DNA from: Microbacterium oleivorans
GTDB taxonomy: Bacteria > Actinomycetota > Actinomycetes > Actinomycetales > Microbacteriaceae
Direction of reading: 5' to 3'
Length of the DNA stretch: 64,000 nt
Assembly (NCBI RefSeq): GCF_023715745.1
Contig: NZ_JAMBOV010000003.1
Span: forward strand, 434,001 to 498,000
This document shows positions 8,321 through 16,997 of the stretch, piece after piece; positions within the stretch are counted from its first letter, which is position 1; the number at the start of each line of letters is the position of its first letter. The notes below the pieces were generated by a model. The model was not told the DNA's origin. It worked only from the letters and a program-made list of their open reading frames with translations, and ran no database searches. The translations under genes and the position numbers were made by a program.

Positions 8321-8970
8321 GGCTGCACCGTCCGCGCCGCACGCATCGCGTCGCGGGCGCGTCGCATCTCGTCGGCCAGCCGGGGGTCCGCGTAGGGGCT
8401 CGCACCGGCGTCCAGGCGGTCGATGATCGTGTCGACGACCTCACCAGGCCGGTTCTGGCTCAGTTTGCGCTTTGCTGTGACGTGCGTCGGGGTGAGGCGG
8501 AAGCCGACGGTGCCGCGTTCGAGGCGTCGGACGAACTCCTCGTCGTTCGGCGCCTCCCACATCCGTCGAGGTGCGGGGAGAGCGGACTCGAACCTGTTCA
8601 CAAGGCGGTCCAGGACCTCCAGGTTCTCCTCCGGCAAGAGGATCTCCGGCACTCCGCGCAGATGGACGGACACGAAGTTCCACGTCGGGACCGCCGGCCC
8701 TTCGCCGTACCAGCCCGGGGAGATGTATCCGTGCGGCCCCTGCACGACGACGAGGAGCTCGGACTCCCCCAGCCCGTGGACGAGGTCGTCGGGCCGGCCG
8801 ACGTGCCCGACGATGGTCAGGTCGTCTCGATCCGGGTCGAGCAGGACGGCGTAGTGCGACGCGACGAGCCCCGACTCGGTGTCGCTGATGATCGTGACCC
8901 AGGGGTTCTGGTCGATGACACGGCGCAGCTCGGCGACATCCGTCATCGCGAAGCTCGGGTTCTGTCTCAT
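8317..8970 (-). CDS. FMN-binding negative transcriptional regulator (PaiB-like)
   Basis: 217 residues. The split-barrel flavin-binding fold is suggested by VASHYAVLLD, GHVGRPDD and the conserved HGYISPGWY and VPTWNFVSVHLRG segments, which are hallmarks of the PaiB/FMN_bind_2 family. In Bacillus PaiB is a regulatory partner of the PaiA acetyltransferase; no PaiA is present here, so the role is open and an FMN- or F420-linked function is possible. The ATG at 8970 is supported by GAGGAGG nine bases upstream. Longer starts would run into the nei gene. Confidence 0.85.
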   Translation of the reverse strand: MRQNPSFAMTDVAELRRVIDQNPWVTIISDTESGLVASHYAVLLDPDRDDLTIVGHVGRPDDLVHGLGESELLVVVQGPHGYISPGWYGEGPAVPTWNFVSVHLRGVPEILLPEENLEVLDRLVNRFESALPAPRRMWEAPNDEEFVRRLERGTVGFRLTPTHVTAKRKLSQNRPGEVVDTIIDRLDAGASPYADPRLADEMRRARDAMRAARTVQP

Positions 8971-8992
8971 GTCGGGCGGTCCTCCTCGCCGT

Positions 8993-9985
8993 TCACGCCT
9001 GGCAGCGCGGGCACCAATAGAGCTTGCGGGCGGCCATCTCCTCGAGGACGATCGCCGTCCCGCACACTCGGCAGGGAAGACCGGCGCGGTGATACACCCA
9101 GTGCCGGTCGTCGCGATGCGCCATCGCACGACGGTAGGCCTCCGGATCGAGGTCGTCCATCGTCATCATCTGGCCGGTCTCCACACCGATCGCGAGCAGC
9201 CGCACCCAGTCGCGCCACAGTGCCCGGACGGTGTCCTCGGGCACCTCTCGACCGGGCGTGTGCGGGTTGAGGTTCGCGCGGAAGAGCATCTCAGCCCGGT
9301 AGACGTTGCCGATGCCGCTGACGACCTTCTGATCCATGAGCAGCTGCCCGATGGGGGTCGGTTTGCGCCGCACGGCGGCGACGAAGCGCTCCTCCCCCTC
9401 CGCCACGTCGTCGACCAGGGGGTCGGGCCCCAGAGCGGCCACGGTGGCGAGCATCTCGTCCACGGTCTGGAGCTCGCACGCCGTCGGGCCACGCAGGTCC
9501 GCGCAGGTGGATCCGGTGAGCAGCCGCAGGCGCACCTGTCCGATGACGGGCGGCGGCCACTCGGCATCCGTCTGATCCGTCAACCCGCGGGTCTGCTCGC
9601 TCATGCGTACCGCCCCGCGTGCGCGTCGCGGGGCCCCGATCGAGGCCAGCGAGTTCTCGCCCGCATCGTCGAAGACGGGGTCGACCCCGCGCTGATTCGT
9701 CTGACCCATGCGTCCGTTGGCCGATGCGATCGTGGGATCCAGGAGGATCTCACCGGCGAAGTCCCACGCGCCGTAGATCCCGAGGTGCACGCGCAGCCAC
9801 ACGTCGCCGTCGAACTCGAGGAACATCTGCTTGCCCACCGCGCGCGCCTGCGTCGCCGTGCGTCCGTCGAGAACCGCCGCGCCCTCCGCGAACCGGCCCT
9901 GAGGGCTGGATGCCGAGACGGTCCGCCCGACGAAGTTGCGGTCGAATTGGCGCGCGATGCGGTGGACGGAATGTCCCTCGGGCAT
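8993..9985 (-). CDS. nei: Fpg/Nei family DNA glycosylase (endonuclease VIII-like)
   Basis: 330 residues. Processing starts at MPEGHSV, where Pro2 is the catalytic nucleophile and Glu3 the acid, as in Nei. An H2TH region is visible at PIGQLLMDQKVVSGIGNVYRAE. The C-terminal zinc finger has CRVC and CPRC pairs. It excises oxidised pyrimidines and nicks the abasic site. An Arg/Gly-rich stretch near residues 115-135 departs from the shortest family members. The start codon shares one base with the stop of rpiB (9985), so the two are coupled. Confidence 0.92.
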   Translation of the reverse strand: MPEGHSVHRIARQFDRNFVGRTVSASSPQGRFAEGAAVLDGRTATQARAVGKQMFLEFDGDVWLRVHLGIYGAWDFAGEILLDPTIASANGRMGQTNQRGVDPVFDDAGENSLASIGAPRRARGAVRMSEQTRGLTDQTDAEWPPPVIGQVRLRLLTGSTCADLRGPTACELQTVDEMLATVAALGPDPLVDDVAEGEERFVAAVRRKPTPIGQLLMDQKVVSGIGNVYRAEMLFRANLNPHTPGREVPEDTVRALWRDWVRLLAIGVETGQMMTMDDLDPEAYRRAMAHRDDRHWVYHRAGLPCRVCGTAIVLEEMAARKLYWCPRCQA

Positions 9986-10521
9986 CAGCCTGCTTCCGGG
10001 TCGAAGGTCTCCGACGCATCGAGGACGTCGGGTTTCACCGCACGGGGATCGGCTTCGAGCGAGCCGTCCGTCTCGTAGGCGGCCAGCTGGGCGATGCGAC
10101 GCGCGTGGCGCTCCTCGCCCGGGAACGGGGTCGCGATGAAGCGGTCGATGAATCCGACGGCCTCGTCGAAGGTGTGCTGCCGTGCGCCGATCGCGATGAC
10201 GTTGGCATCGTTGTGCTCACGCGCCAGCTCCGCGGTCGCGATGCTCCACACGAGGGCTGCGCGGATGCCGCGGACCTTGTTCGCCGCGATCTGCTCGCCG
10301 TTGCCGGACCCGCCGAACACGACACCCAGCGTCTGGATGCCGCGGGCCTGATCCTCCGCGACGGCCTGGGCGGCGCGGATGCAGAAGGCAGGGTAGTCAT
10401 CGAGGGGGTCGTACTCGACGGGACCGTGGTCCACGACGTCGTGACCGGCTTCGGCCAGGTGGTGCTGCAGGCGGGTCGAGAACTCCATGCCCGCGTGGTC
10501 GGTCGCGATGTGGATGCGCAT
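9985..10521 (-). CDS. rpiB: Ribose-5-phosphate isomerase B
   Basis: 178 residues. The LacAB/RpiB fold is marked by IATDHAG near the start, the catalytic-loop region at YPAFCIRAA, and the phosphate-binding GGSGNGEQIAANK. It interconverts ribose-5-phosphate and ribulose-5-phosphate in the pentose phosphate pathway. The C-terminus runs about 20 residues beyond a minimal RpiB, which is common in actinobacteria. TAGAAT lies 6 bases before the ATG, so rpiB probably heads the leftward unit as a leaderless message. Confidence 0.93.
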   Translation of the reverse strand: MRIHIATDHAGMEFSTRLQHHLAEAGHDVVDHGPVEYDPLDDYPAFCIRAAQAVAEDQARGIQTLGVVFGGSGNGEQIAANKVRGIRAALVWSIATAELAREHNDANVIAIGARQHTFDEAVGFIDRFIATPFPGEERHARRIAQLAAYETDGSLEADPRAVKPDVLDASETFDPEAG

Positions 10522-10527
10522 GTGACG

Positions 10528-10533
10528 ATTCTA
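10528..10533 (-). promoter_or_regulatory. -10 box TAGAAT of rpiB
   Basis: TAGAAT on the minus strand ends 6 bases before the rpiB ATG, predicting a leaderless transcript for rpiB and the downstream genes. Confidence 0.5.
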
Positions 10534-10569
10534 GGGAGGCGGATCCCCCGTTCCGGCGAGCCTTCGGCG

Positions 10570-10575
10570 TAGGCT
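10570..10575 (+). promoter_or_regulatory. -10 box TAGGCT of pepN
   Basis: TAGGCT places the predicted transcription start near 10582. A leader of about 64 bases with GGGAG then precedes the GTG at 10646. An in-frame TTG sits at 10583, exactly where a leaderless start would be, so two N-termini are conceivable. Confidence 0.4.
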
Positions 10576-10645
10576 GGGACGGTTGCCGTCGGCGCCAGCA
10601 GCGCCCGTCCACGGCACCCCACCCTCACCCCTGGGAGACACGAAC

Positions 10646-13195
10646 GTGCCTGGAGAGAACCTCACCCGCATCGAAGCGCAGGAGCGCCGCGCGACCGTCG
10701 AGACGCACTCGTACGACGTCGCCCTCGATCTGACGACCGGTGACGAGGTCTTCGCGTCGCGAAGCGTCATCCGCTTCGCGGCGACCGCAGGAGCGGCGAC
10801 CTTCGTCGACCTGATCGCTCGCGGCATCCGCGAGATCACCCTCAACGGCCGCTCGCTCGACCCCGCCGCCGTCTACGCCGATTCACGGATCGCCCTGGAC
10901 GGCCTCACCGACGAGAACGAGCTGATCGTCGTCGCCGACTGCGAGTACACCAACACGGGCGAGGGCCTGCACCGCTTCGTCGACCCCGTCGACGGCGAGG
11001 TGTACCTGTACACCCAGTTCGAGGTGCCTGACTCTCGCCGTGTCTTCGCGGTCTTCGAGCAGCCCGACCTGAAGGCGACGTTCCGATTCACGGTGACCGC
11101 CCCCGACGCGTGGAAGGTCGTCTCCAACTCCCCCACCCCCGAGCCCGTACCGGCGGGTCAGAGCCGTGCGACGTGGGCGTTCGAGCCGACCCCGCGGATC
11201 TCGTCGTACATCACGGCCCTCGTCGCCGGCCCCTACGAGCAGACGTTCTCGGAGTTGACGAGCGCGGACGGCCGCACGATTCCGCTCGGCGTCTACGCGC
11301 GCAAGAGTCTGTGGCAGTACCTCGACGCCGATTACGTCTTCGAGAAGACCCGTCAGGGCTTCGCCTACTTCGAGGACAAGTTCGGCGTCCCCTATCCCTT
11401 CGCGAAGTACGACCAGCTGTTCGTCCCCGAGTTCAACGCCGGGGCGATGGAGAACGCGGGCGCCGTCACCTTCACGGAGACCTACGTCTTCCGGTCCAAG
11501 GTGACCGACGCCGTCAAGGAGCGCCGCGTCGTCACGATCCTCCACGAGCTCGCGCACATGTGGTTCGGCGACCTCGTCACCATGAAGTGGTGGAACGACC
11601 TCTGGTTGAACGAGTCGTTCGCGGAGTGGGCCTCGACGATCGCGACCGCCGAAGCGACGGAGTGGACCGAGGCGTGGACGACGTTCAACGCCATGGAGAA
11701 GACCTGGGCGTACCGGCAGGACCAGCTCCCGTCGACGCACCCCGTATTCGCCGAGATCAACGACCTCGAGGACGTCCAGGTCAACTTCGACGGCATCACC
11801 TACGCGAAGGGCGGATCGGTCCTCAAGCAGCTCGCCGCATGGGTGGGTATCGAAGCCTTCTTCGCGGGAGTCTCGGCGTACTTCCAGAAGCACGCGTGGG
11901 GGAACACCGAGCTCAGCGACCTCCTGGTCGAACTCGAGAGCACGAGCGGGCGCGAACTCACCACGTGGTCGAAGAAGTGGCTCGAGACAGCCGGCGTCAA
12001 CACCCTGGCTCCCGAGATCCGCATCGACGGCGACGGCGTGATCACCCGGTTCGCGATCGTCCAGACCGCCCCGGCGGACTATCCCACGATCCGTCCGCAC
12101 CGCTTGGGTGTCGGCTTCTACAGCCTGCAGGGCGAGGAGCTCGTCCGGACGCACCATCTCGAGCTCGACGTCGACGGCGACCTGACCGAGGTGCCGGATC
12201 TCACCGGTCACCGTCAGCCGGACCTCGTGCTCCTCAACGACAACGACCTCGCCTACGCGAAGATCCGGCTCGACGAGAGATCGCTCCGTACCGCCACCGC
12301 GCACCTCAGCAAGATCAGCGACCCGCTCGCGCGATCGCTCGTCTGGGGCGCCGCATGGGATCAGACGCGCGACGGTGAGGCCTCGGCGACCGAGTATCTC
12401 GATCTGGTGCTGCAGAACATCGGAACGGAGACCGAGTCGACGACGGTCCGCACGACCCTTGCGCAGCTGCAGTTGGCCGCGAACTCCTACGTCTCCCCCG
12501 ATACGCGGGATGCGGCGCGTGAGCGCGTGGCGGAGGGCCTCTGGAAGCTCGCCCAAGAGGCCGAGGCCGGTGGCGACAGTCAGCTCCAGTTCGTCACGGC
12601 CTTCGCGTCGGCGGCATCCACCCCCGCGCAGTGGGATCGTGTCGCGCAGCTGCGGTCGGGCGCACTGACGCTCCCCGGGCTCGAGATCGACGCGGACCTG
12701 TCATGGGCCCTCCTCGTCTCGCTCGCCGCCGGCGGTGTCGTCACGGCAGCCGAGATCGATGAGGCCCTCGCGTCCGACAACACCGCGAAGGGCGGCGAGT
12801 TCGCCGCGCAGGCGCGCGCGGCGCTGCCTTCCGTCGAGGCCAAGCAGGCGGCGTGGGCGTCGCTCGTCGACAGCGCCGACCTGCCCAACACGGTCGTCCG
12901 CTCCGCGGCGGCCGGTTTCGTGCACCCGGCCGGCGTGAACGCGCTCCGCGAATTCGTCGGGGCCTACTTCGACATGCTCCTGCCGGTGTGGGAGTCGCGG
13001 ACCTATCAGATCGCGCAGTACCTGATCGTGGGGCTCTACCCGGCGCCTCTCGCGGACGCCGCGCTGCGCGACGCGACCCGCGCGTGGCTCGCCGAGCACC
13101 GTGACGCGCCCGCGGCTCTGCGCCGCCTGGTGAACGAGAACCTCGCCGGCGTCGAGCGCGCTCTGTCGGTGCAGGAACGGGACCAGCAGGACTGA
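10646..13195 (+). CDS. pepN: Aminopeptidase N (M1 metallopeptidase)
   Basis: 849 residues, the size of actinobacterial PepN. The M1 signatures are present: GAMENAGAVTF for substrate N-terminus recognition, the zinc site HELAHMWF with the downstream ligand Glu in NESFAEW, and a long helical ERAP1-like C-terminal domain. It removes N-terminal residues from peptides in the cytoplasm. GTG at 10646 was chosen because GGGAG lies about nine bases upstream and the N-terminus matches the family. An in-frame TTG at 10583 would add 21 residues. The gene is monocistronic and closed by a long hairpin. Confidence 0.93.
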   Translation: MPGENLTRIEAQERRATVETHSYDVALDLTTGDEVFASRSVIRFAATAGAATFVDLIARGIREITLNGRSLDPAAVYADSRIALDGLTDENELIVVADCEYTNTGEGLHRFVDPVDGEVYLYTQFEVPDSRRVFAVFEQPDLKATFRFTVTAPDAWKVVSNSPTPEPVPAGQSRATWAFEPTPRISSYITALVAGPYEQTFSELTSADGRTIPLGVYARKSLWQYLDADYVFEKTRQGFAYFEDKFGVPYPFAKYDQLFVPEFNAGAMENAGAVTFTETYVFRSKVTDAVKERRVVTILHELAHMWFGDLVTMKWWNDLWLNESFAEWASTIATAEATEWTEAWTTFNAMEKTWAYRQDQLPSTHPVFAEINDLEDVQVNFDGITYAKGGSVLKQLAAWVGIEAFFAGVSAYFQKHAWGNTELSDLLVELESTSGRELTTWSKKWLETAGVNTLAPEIRIDGDGVITRFAIVQTAPADYPTIRPHRLGVGFYSLQGEELVRTHHLELDVDGDLTEVPDLTGHRQPDLVLLNDNDLAYAKIRLDERSLRTATAHLSKISDPLARSLVWGAAWDQTRDGEASATEYLDLVLQNIGTETESTTVRTTLAQLQLAANSYVSPDTRDAARERVAEGLWKLAQEAEAGGDSQLQFVTAFASAASTPAQWDRVAQLRSGALTLPGLEIDADLSWALLVSLAAGGVVTAAEIDEALASDNTAKGGEFAAQARAALPSVEAKQAAWASLVDSADLPNTVVRSAAAGFVHPAGVNALREFVGAYFDMLLPVWESRTYQIAQYLIVGLYPAPLADAALRDATRAWLAEHRDAPAALRRLVNENLAGVERALSVQERDQQD

Positions 13196-13202
13196 GTCCG
13201 GT

Positions 13203-13250
13203 TATCGCAGGAGGGGCGTCGTACCACGGTACGACGCCCCTCCTGCGATA
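13203..13250. terminator. Perfect 23-bp inverted repeat after pepN
   Basis: Arms 13203-13225 and 13228-13250 are perfectly complementary with only two bases (AC) between them, so hairpin or cruciform formation would be very strong. It begins 7 bases after the pepN stop and has no T-run. This fits the tail-less strong-stem terminators proposed for actinobacteria and would insulate the ABC operon that starts at 13302. The symmetry means it could act in either direction. Confidence 0.75.
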
Positions 13251-13288
13251 TCGCCCTCTCGGGGGACGCGCGGCTCCGCGCCGGTCCG

Positions 13289-13294
13289 TAGCGT
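13289..13294 (+). promoter_or_regulatory. -10 box TAGCGT of the ABC exporter operon
   Basis: TAGCGT ends 7 bases before the ATG at 13302. No Shine-Dalgarno is seen, so a leaderless start is predicted. Confidence 0.5.
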
Positions 13295-13301
13295 CGAAGC
13301 C

Positions 13302-14216
13302 ATGATCGTTGCAGAAGGCCTCACCAAGAGGTACGGAGACAAGACCGCCGTCGACGGGATCAGCTTCGCCGTCCAACCGGGCAAGGTGACCGGTTTCCTC
13401 GGCCCGAACGGTGCCGGCAAGTCGACCACCATGCGGATGATCGTCGGGCTCGACCGGCCGACCGCGGGGCGGGTGACGCTGGACGGGCGCGAGTACCGCT
13501 CGATGCGCTCGCCCCTGACCGAGGTCGGCATCCTCCTCGATGCGAAGGCGGTGCACACCGGGCGCAGCGCTCGCAACCACCTCCGCGCGATGGCGGCGAC
13601 CCACGGCATCCCTCGTTCGCGTGTCGACGAGGTGATCGAGATCACCGGCCTGCAGAGCGTCGCCGGCAAACGCGCCGGCGGCTTCTCGCTGGGCATGGGG
13701 CAGCGCCTCGGCATCGCTGCCGCGCTCCTCGGCGACCCGCGGACCCTCATCCTCGACGAGCCCGTCAACGGACTCGATCCCGAAGGCGTGAGGTGGGTCC
13801 GCCAGTTCGTGCGCGCCCAGGCCGCGGAAGGACGGACCGTCCTCCTGTCGAGCCACCTGATGAGCGAGATGTCGCAGACGGCTGACCACGTCATCGTCCT
13901 GGGTCGAGGCCGAGTCCTCGCCGACGCCGGGATCGACGAGATCGTCCGTTCCTGGACCCGCACCACGGTCCATGTGCGATCCCCTCGTACCGCCGAGCTC
14001 GCCACCGCACTGGCGGCCCCCGACGTCACCGTGTCCTCCGGCGCGGACGGCGTGCTCGATGTCACCGGCCTGACCGCCGCCGCCATCGGCGACACCGCCG
14101 CGCGCACCGGCATCCCGCTCCACGAACTGACACCGCGCAGCGGCTCGCTCGAAGAGGCCTATCTCGCCCTCACCGAGGGTGCTGTCGAGTACCAGACCAA
14201 GGAGGTCGCGCGATGA
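13302..14216 (+). CDS. ABC transporter ATP-binding protein (ABC-2 exporter)
   Basis: 304 residues. Walker A GPNGAGKST is at 34-42, the ABC signature appears as SLGMGQ (the LSGGQ variant typical of DrrA/BcrA-like exporters), and Walker B is TLILDEP followed by a switch His in SSHLMSEM. About 90 C-terminal residues form the DUF4162-like extension. It overlaps the permease start by four bases (ATGA). A sensor kinase and response regulator follow directly, as for drug or antimicrobial peptide exporters controlled by a local two-component system. The substrate is unknown. Confidence 0.93.
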   Translation: MIVAEGLTKRYGDKTAVDGISFAVQPGKVTGFLGPNGAGKSTTMRMIVGLDRPTAGRVTLDGREYRSMRSPLTEVGILLDAKAVHTGRSARNHLRAMAATHGIPRSRVDEVIEITGLQSVAGKRAGGFSLGMGQRLGIAAALLGDPRTLILDEPVNGLDPEGVRWVRQFVRAQAAEGRTVLLSSHLMSEMSQTADHVIVLGRGRVLADAGIDEIVRSWTRTTVHVRSPRTAELATALAAPDVTVSSGADGVLDVTGLTAAAIGDTAARTGIPLHELTPRSGSLEEAYLALTEGAVEYQTKEVAR

Positions 14217-15028
14217 CCGCCATCGCCCCGTCCGCTCCCCCGACCCGTGCCGCCGCCACGACGTCTCCGACGACACGACTGTCATTCGGGCGCGTCGTGC
14301 GCAGCGAGTTCCTGAAGCTGCTCACCCTGCGCTCGACCTGGTGGTCCCTCGCGATCACCGGCGCGCTCACGGTGGGACTCGCCGCCCTCATCGCAGGCGC
14401 CTCGTCGAGCTTCGGGCCGGGCTTGAGCCCGGTCGCAGCCATCACGCTGCCCATCCAGTTCACGATGCTCGTCGCCGGCATCCTCGGGGCGATGGCCATC
14501 ACCGGCGAGTACTCGACGGGGATGATCCGCTCGACGCTCACCGCCGAGCCGTGTCGTGGCCGCGTCCTCCTGGCCAAGGCCGTCGTCGTGGCCGTCACCC
14601 TCGTGCTCCTCGCCGCCGTGACCACAGTGATCGCGGGGCTCGTGGTCATGCCCATCCTCGGGGCCGACGCCTACGCGTGGGGCGACGTGAAGGAGCTGTG
14701 GCTGCCGCTCGCGCTCAGCCTGCTGGCGATGGCGACCTTCGGGCTCCTGGGCCTCGGCTGGGGCTTCGTGATCCGCAACGGTGCCGGAGCCATCGCGACG
14801 ACCGTCGGCATCCTGTTCGTGCTGCCCATCGTCCTGCAGCTGTTCATGATGTTCGGCGAGTCGTGGCAGTGGGTCGTCGAGCTCGGCCGGTGGCTCCCCT
14901 CGAACGCGACCGCTGCACTCACGAACGTCGACGGTGCGGACTTCTGGCCCTCGCTCGTCGCCGCGATCGCCTGGCCGGCAGGCACCCTCCTGCTCGGGTG
15001 GGGAGTCCTCCGCACCCGCGACGCGTAA
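14213..15028 (+). CDS. ABC-2 type transporter permease
   Basis: 271 residues with six hydrophobic segments, the ABC-2 permease layout. The soluble N-terminus ends in FGRVVRSEFLKLLTLRSTWW, the typical coupling segment before the first helix. GEYSTGMIRSTL after helix 2 is a further hallmark of this class (compare YhaP/NatB-like permeases). It should dimerise and pair with the preceding ATPase. The stop codon overlaps the -10 box of the following kinase gene (TAAGGT at 15026), so the regulator genes can be transcribed separately. Confidence 0.9.
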   Translation: MTAIAPSAPPTRAAATTSPTTRLSFGRVVRSEFLKLLTLRSTWWSLAITGALTVGLAALIAGASSSFGPGLSPVAAITLPIQFTMLVAGILGAMAITGEYSTGMIRSTLTAEPCRGRVLLAKAVVVAVTLVLLAAVTTVIAGLVVMPILGADAYAWGDVKELWLPLALSLLAMATFGLLGLGWGFVIRNGAGAIATTVGILFVLPIVLQLFMMFGESWQWVVELGRWLPSNATAALTNVDGADFWPSLVAAIAWPAGTLLLGWGVLRTRDA

Positions 15029-15031
15029 GGT
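15026..15031 (+). promoter_or_regulatory. -10 box TAAGGT of the sensor kinase gene
   Basis: TAAGGT includes the permease stop codon TAA and ends 6 bases before the kinase GTG at 15038. An internal leaderless promoter is plausible; read-through from the ABC operon is not excluded. Confidence 0.4.
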
Positions 15032-15037
15032 CGTCGG

Positions 15038-16288
15038 GTGATCACCGGAAGCCGTGGCGGAGCCTCCCCCGAGGCCGAGCCACGGCTTCCACGTCCCCCG
15101 GGTGTCCTCCGGCGGTTCTGGTCCCGTCATCCGGTCCTCGCCGACATCATGATCGCCGGGTTCTGCCTGCTCCTGTCGGTCGCGCCCGTCATCGCCCTCC
15201 CGGACCGGGCGCCCGAGGACAGTCGGCTCGATCCGGAGACCTGGGACCGGGTCTGGCCGGTGCTGGCCACGGTCGTCGTCCTGGGGTGCTTCGCACTGCT
15301 CGCACGCCGCCGGAACCCCGTGGCGGTCTTCGCGATCACGGTCGTCGTCGCAGCCGCCTACCTGTTCTCGCCGGTGTCGCTGGGCGGACCACTCGTGGGG
15401 ATCGCCACGTACGCCGTTGCGGTCTACCGCGGGAACCGGGCGTGTCTGGTCGCCGTCGGGGCCGGTCTCTCCGTGCTGCTCGTGGTGGCGGGCGGGCTCG
15501 GTCTCAGCGGCGTGATCGCCGCCGACATCGCCTGGAACGTCCTGATCAGCGAGGCGCTCATGATGGTGATCGGCGGACTCATCGGGGCCAACGTCGGCGG
15601 GCGGAAGCGCTACGTCGAGGCCCTCATCGAGCATTCGCGTCGCCTCGTCGTCGAACGCGACCAGCAGGCCCAGCTCGCCGCGTCCGCCGAGCGGGAGCGG
15701 ATCGCCCGCGAACTGCACGACATCGTCGCGCACTCCCTCACGGTGATGGTCGCCCTCGCCGAGGGGGTCGCCGCGTCGAAGGACGCCGCGCACGCCCGTC
15801 CCGGAGCGGAGGCCATCTCCGCCACAGGCCGGGAGGCCCTGCGAGACATGCGGGCGACGCTGGGCATCCTCCGCGACACGGATGCCGCTCCTCTGGCACC
15901 CCTGGCCCGCGACACGACGGAGGAGACCGTCGCGTCCGCCCGCGCCGCAGGGTTCGAGACGCACCTGACCGTCGTCGGCGAGCCCGATGTGCCGTCAGCC
16001 ACCCGCCTGGCGGTGTCGCGGATCGTGCAGGAGGGCGTGACCAACGTCCTGCGTCACGCGCAGGCCGTCACCCGCATCGCCGTCGAGATCCGGTACACCG
16101 ACGAGGGCGTGACTGTCTCGGTGATCGACGACGGCCGCGGCGTCCTGTCCGCGCCCGCTGGTGGCGGGTTCGGGCTGCGAGGCGTGCGGGAGCGCGTCGA
16201 ACTCGTGGGCGGGACCGTCACGGCAGGTCCGGGCGAGACGCGAGGATGGGCGGTGCACGCGTGGCTGCCACGGAAGGAACAGGAATGA
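15038..16288 (+). CDS. Sensor histidine kinase (NarL/DesK-type, HisKA_3)
   Basis: 416 residues. A short cytoplasmic N-terminus is followed by about five or six membrane segments (35-190) with little extracellular sequence, so an intramembrane-sensing kinase is likely. The dimerisation box ERIARELHDIVAHSL carries the phospho-accepting His227. The HATPase domain shows DDGRGV and GFGLRGVRERV. The partner response regulator overlaps it (ATGA at 16285-16288). Adjacency to an ABC-2 exporter suggests control of that exporter. Confidence 0.92.
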   Translation: MITGSRGGASPEAEPRLPRPPGVLRRFWSRHPVLADIMIAGFCLLLSVAPVIALPDRAPEDSRLDPETWDRVWPVLATVVVLGCFALLARRRNPVAVFAITVVVAAAYLFSPVSLGGPLVGIATYAVAVYRGNRACLVAVGAGLSVLLVVAGGLGLSGVIAADIAWNVLISEALMMVIGGLIGANVGGRKRYVEALIEHSRRLVVERDQQAQLAASAERERIARELHDIVAHSLTVMVALAEGVAASKDAAHARPGAEAISATGREALRDMRATLGILRDTDAAPLAPLARDTTEETVASARAAGFETHLTVVGEPDVPSATRLAVSRIVQEGVTNVLRHAQAVTRIAVEIRYTDEGVTVSVIDDGRGVLSAPAGGGFGLRGVRERVELVGGTVTAGPGETRGWAVHAWLPRKEQE

Positions 16289-16947
16289 CCGACCGCCCGA
16301 TCCGTGTGGTGATCGTCGACGACCAGTCGCTCATCAGGTTGGGGTTTCGGATGGTCCTCGACGCCGCCGACGACATCGAGGTCGTCGGCGAGGCCGGAGA
16401 CGGATCCGCGGGTGTCGAGGCCGTGGCGGCGCTCGCGCCGGACGTCGTCCTCATGGATGTGCGGATGCCGGGGGTCGACGGCATCGAGGCGACGCGCCGC
16501 ATCCGTCACGAGCACCCGGACACCCGCGTGCTGGTGCTGACCACCTTCGACCTCGACGAGTACGCCTTCGGCGCCCTTCGTGCCGGCGCCGGTGGCTTCC
16601 TGCTGAAGGATGCCGGGCGGGAGGAGCTCGTCGCCGCCGTCCGTGCCGTTGCGGCCGGTGAAGCCACGCTTGCTCCCCGGGTCACGCGCCGGATGATCGA
16701 GCTCGTCACGACGGACGGGCACCCGGCGCCCCGCCCGCACCGCAGTCCGACGCTGACGGCGCGCGAGCAGGAGGTCCTCGACGCCATGGCGCGCGGGATG
16801 ACGAACGCGGAGATCTCCGCGGCCCTGTTCCTCGGCGAGTCCACGGTCAAGACCCATGTCGGCCGCATCCTCGCGAAGCTCCCGGCGCGCGACCGCGTCC
16901 ACGCGGTCCTCATCGCGCACGGTCTCGCCGACCCGGGCGACGCCTGA
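16285..16947 (+). CDS. Response regulator, LuxR/NarL family
   Basis: 220 residues. The receiver domain has the acidic pair in VIVDDQ, phospho-acceptor Asp58 in VVLMDVRMPG, the Thr in VLTTFD and Lys in FLLKDA. A LuxR-type helix-turn-helix follows (LTAREQEVLDAMARG and STVKTHVGRILAKL). It overlaps the kinase stop by four bases. The same frame is open upstream across the kinase gene, but that is shadow sequence. It probably activates the upstream ABC operon, since no other target is nearby. Confidence 0.95.
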   Translation: MTDRPIRVVIVDDQSLIRLGFRMVLDAADDIEVVGEAGDGSAGVEAVAALAPDVVLMDVRMPGVDGIEATRRIRHEHPDTRVLVLTTFDLDEYAFGALRAGAGGFLLKDAGREELVAAVRAVAAGEATLAPRVTRRMIELVTTDGHPAPRPHRSPTLTAREQEVLDAMARGMTNAEISAALFLGESTVKTHVGRILAKLPARDRVHAVLIAHGLADPGDA

Positions 16948-16984
16948 CCCCGCGCTCGCTCAGGTCGGTCCAGGGGAGGCTCGA

Positions 16985-16990
16985 TAGGAT
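16985..16990 (+). promoter_or_regulatory. -10 box TAGGAT of the MscS gene
   Basis: TAGGAT ends 7 bases before the ATG at 16998. GAGAGG also lies between them but is too close for a normal Shine-Dalgarno, so a leaderless start is predicted. Confidence 0.45.
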
Positions 16991-16997
16991 CGAGAGG

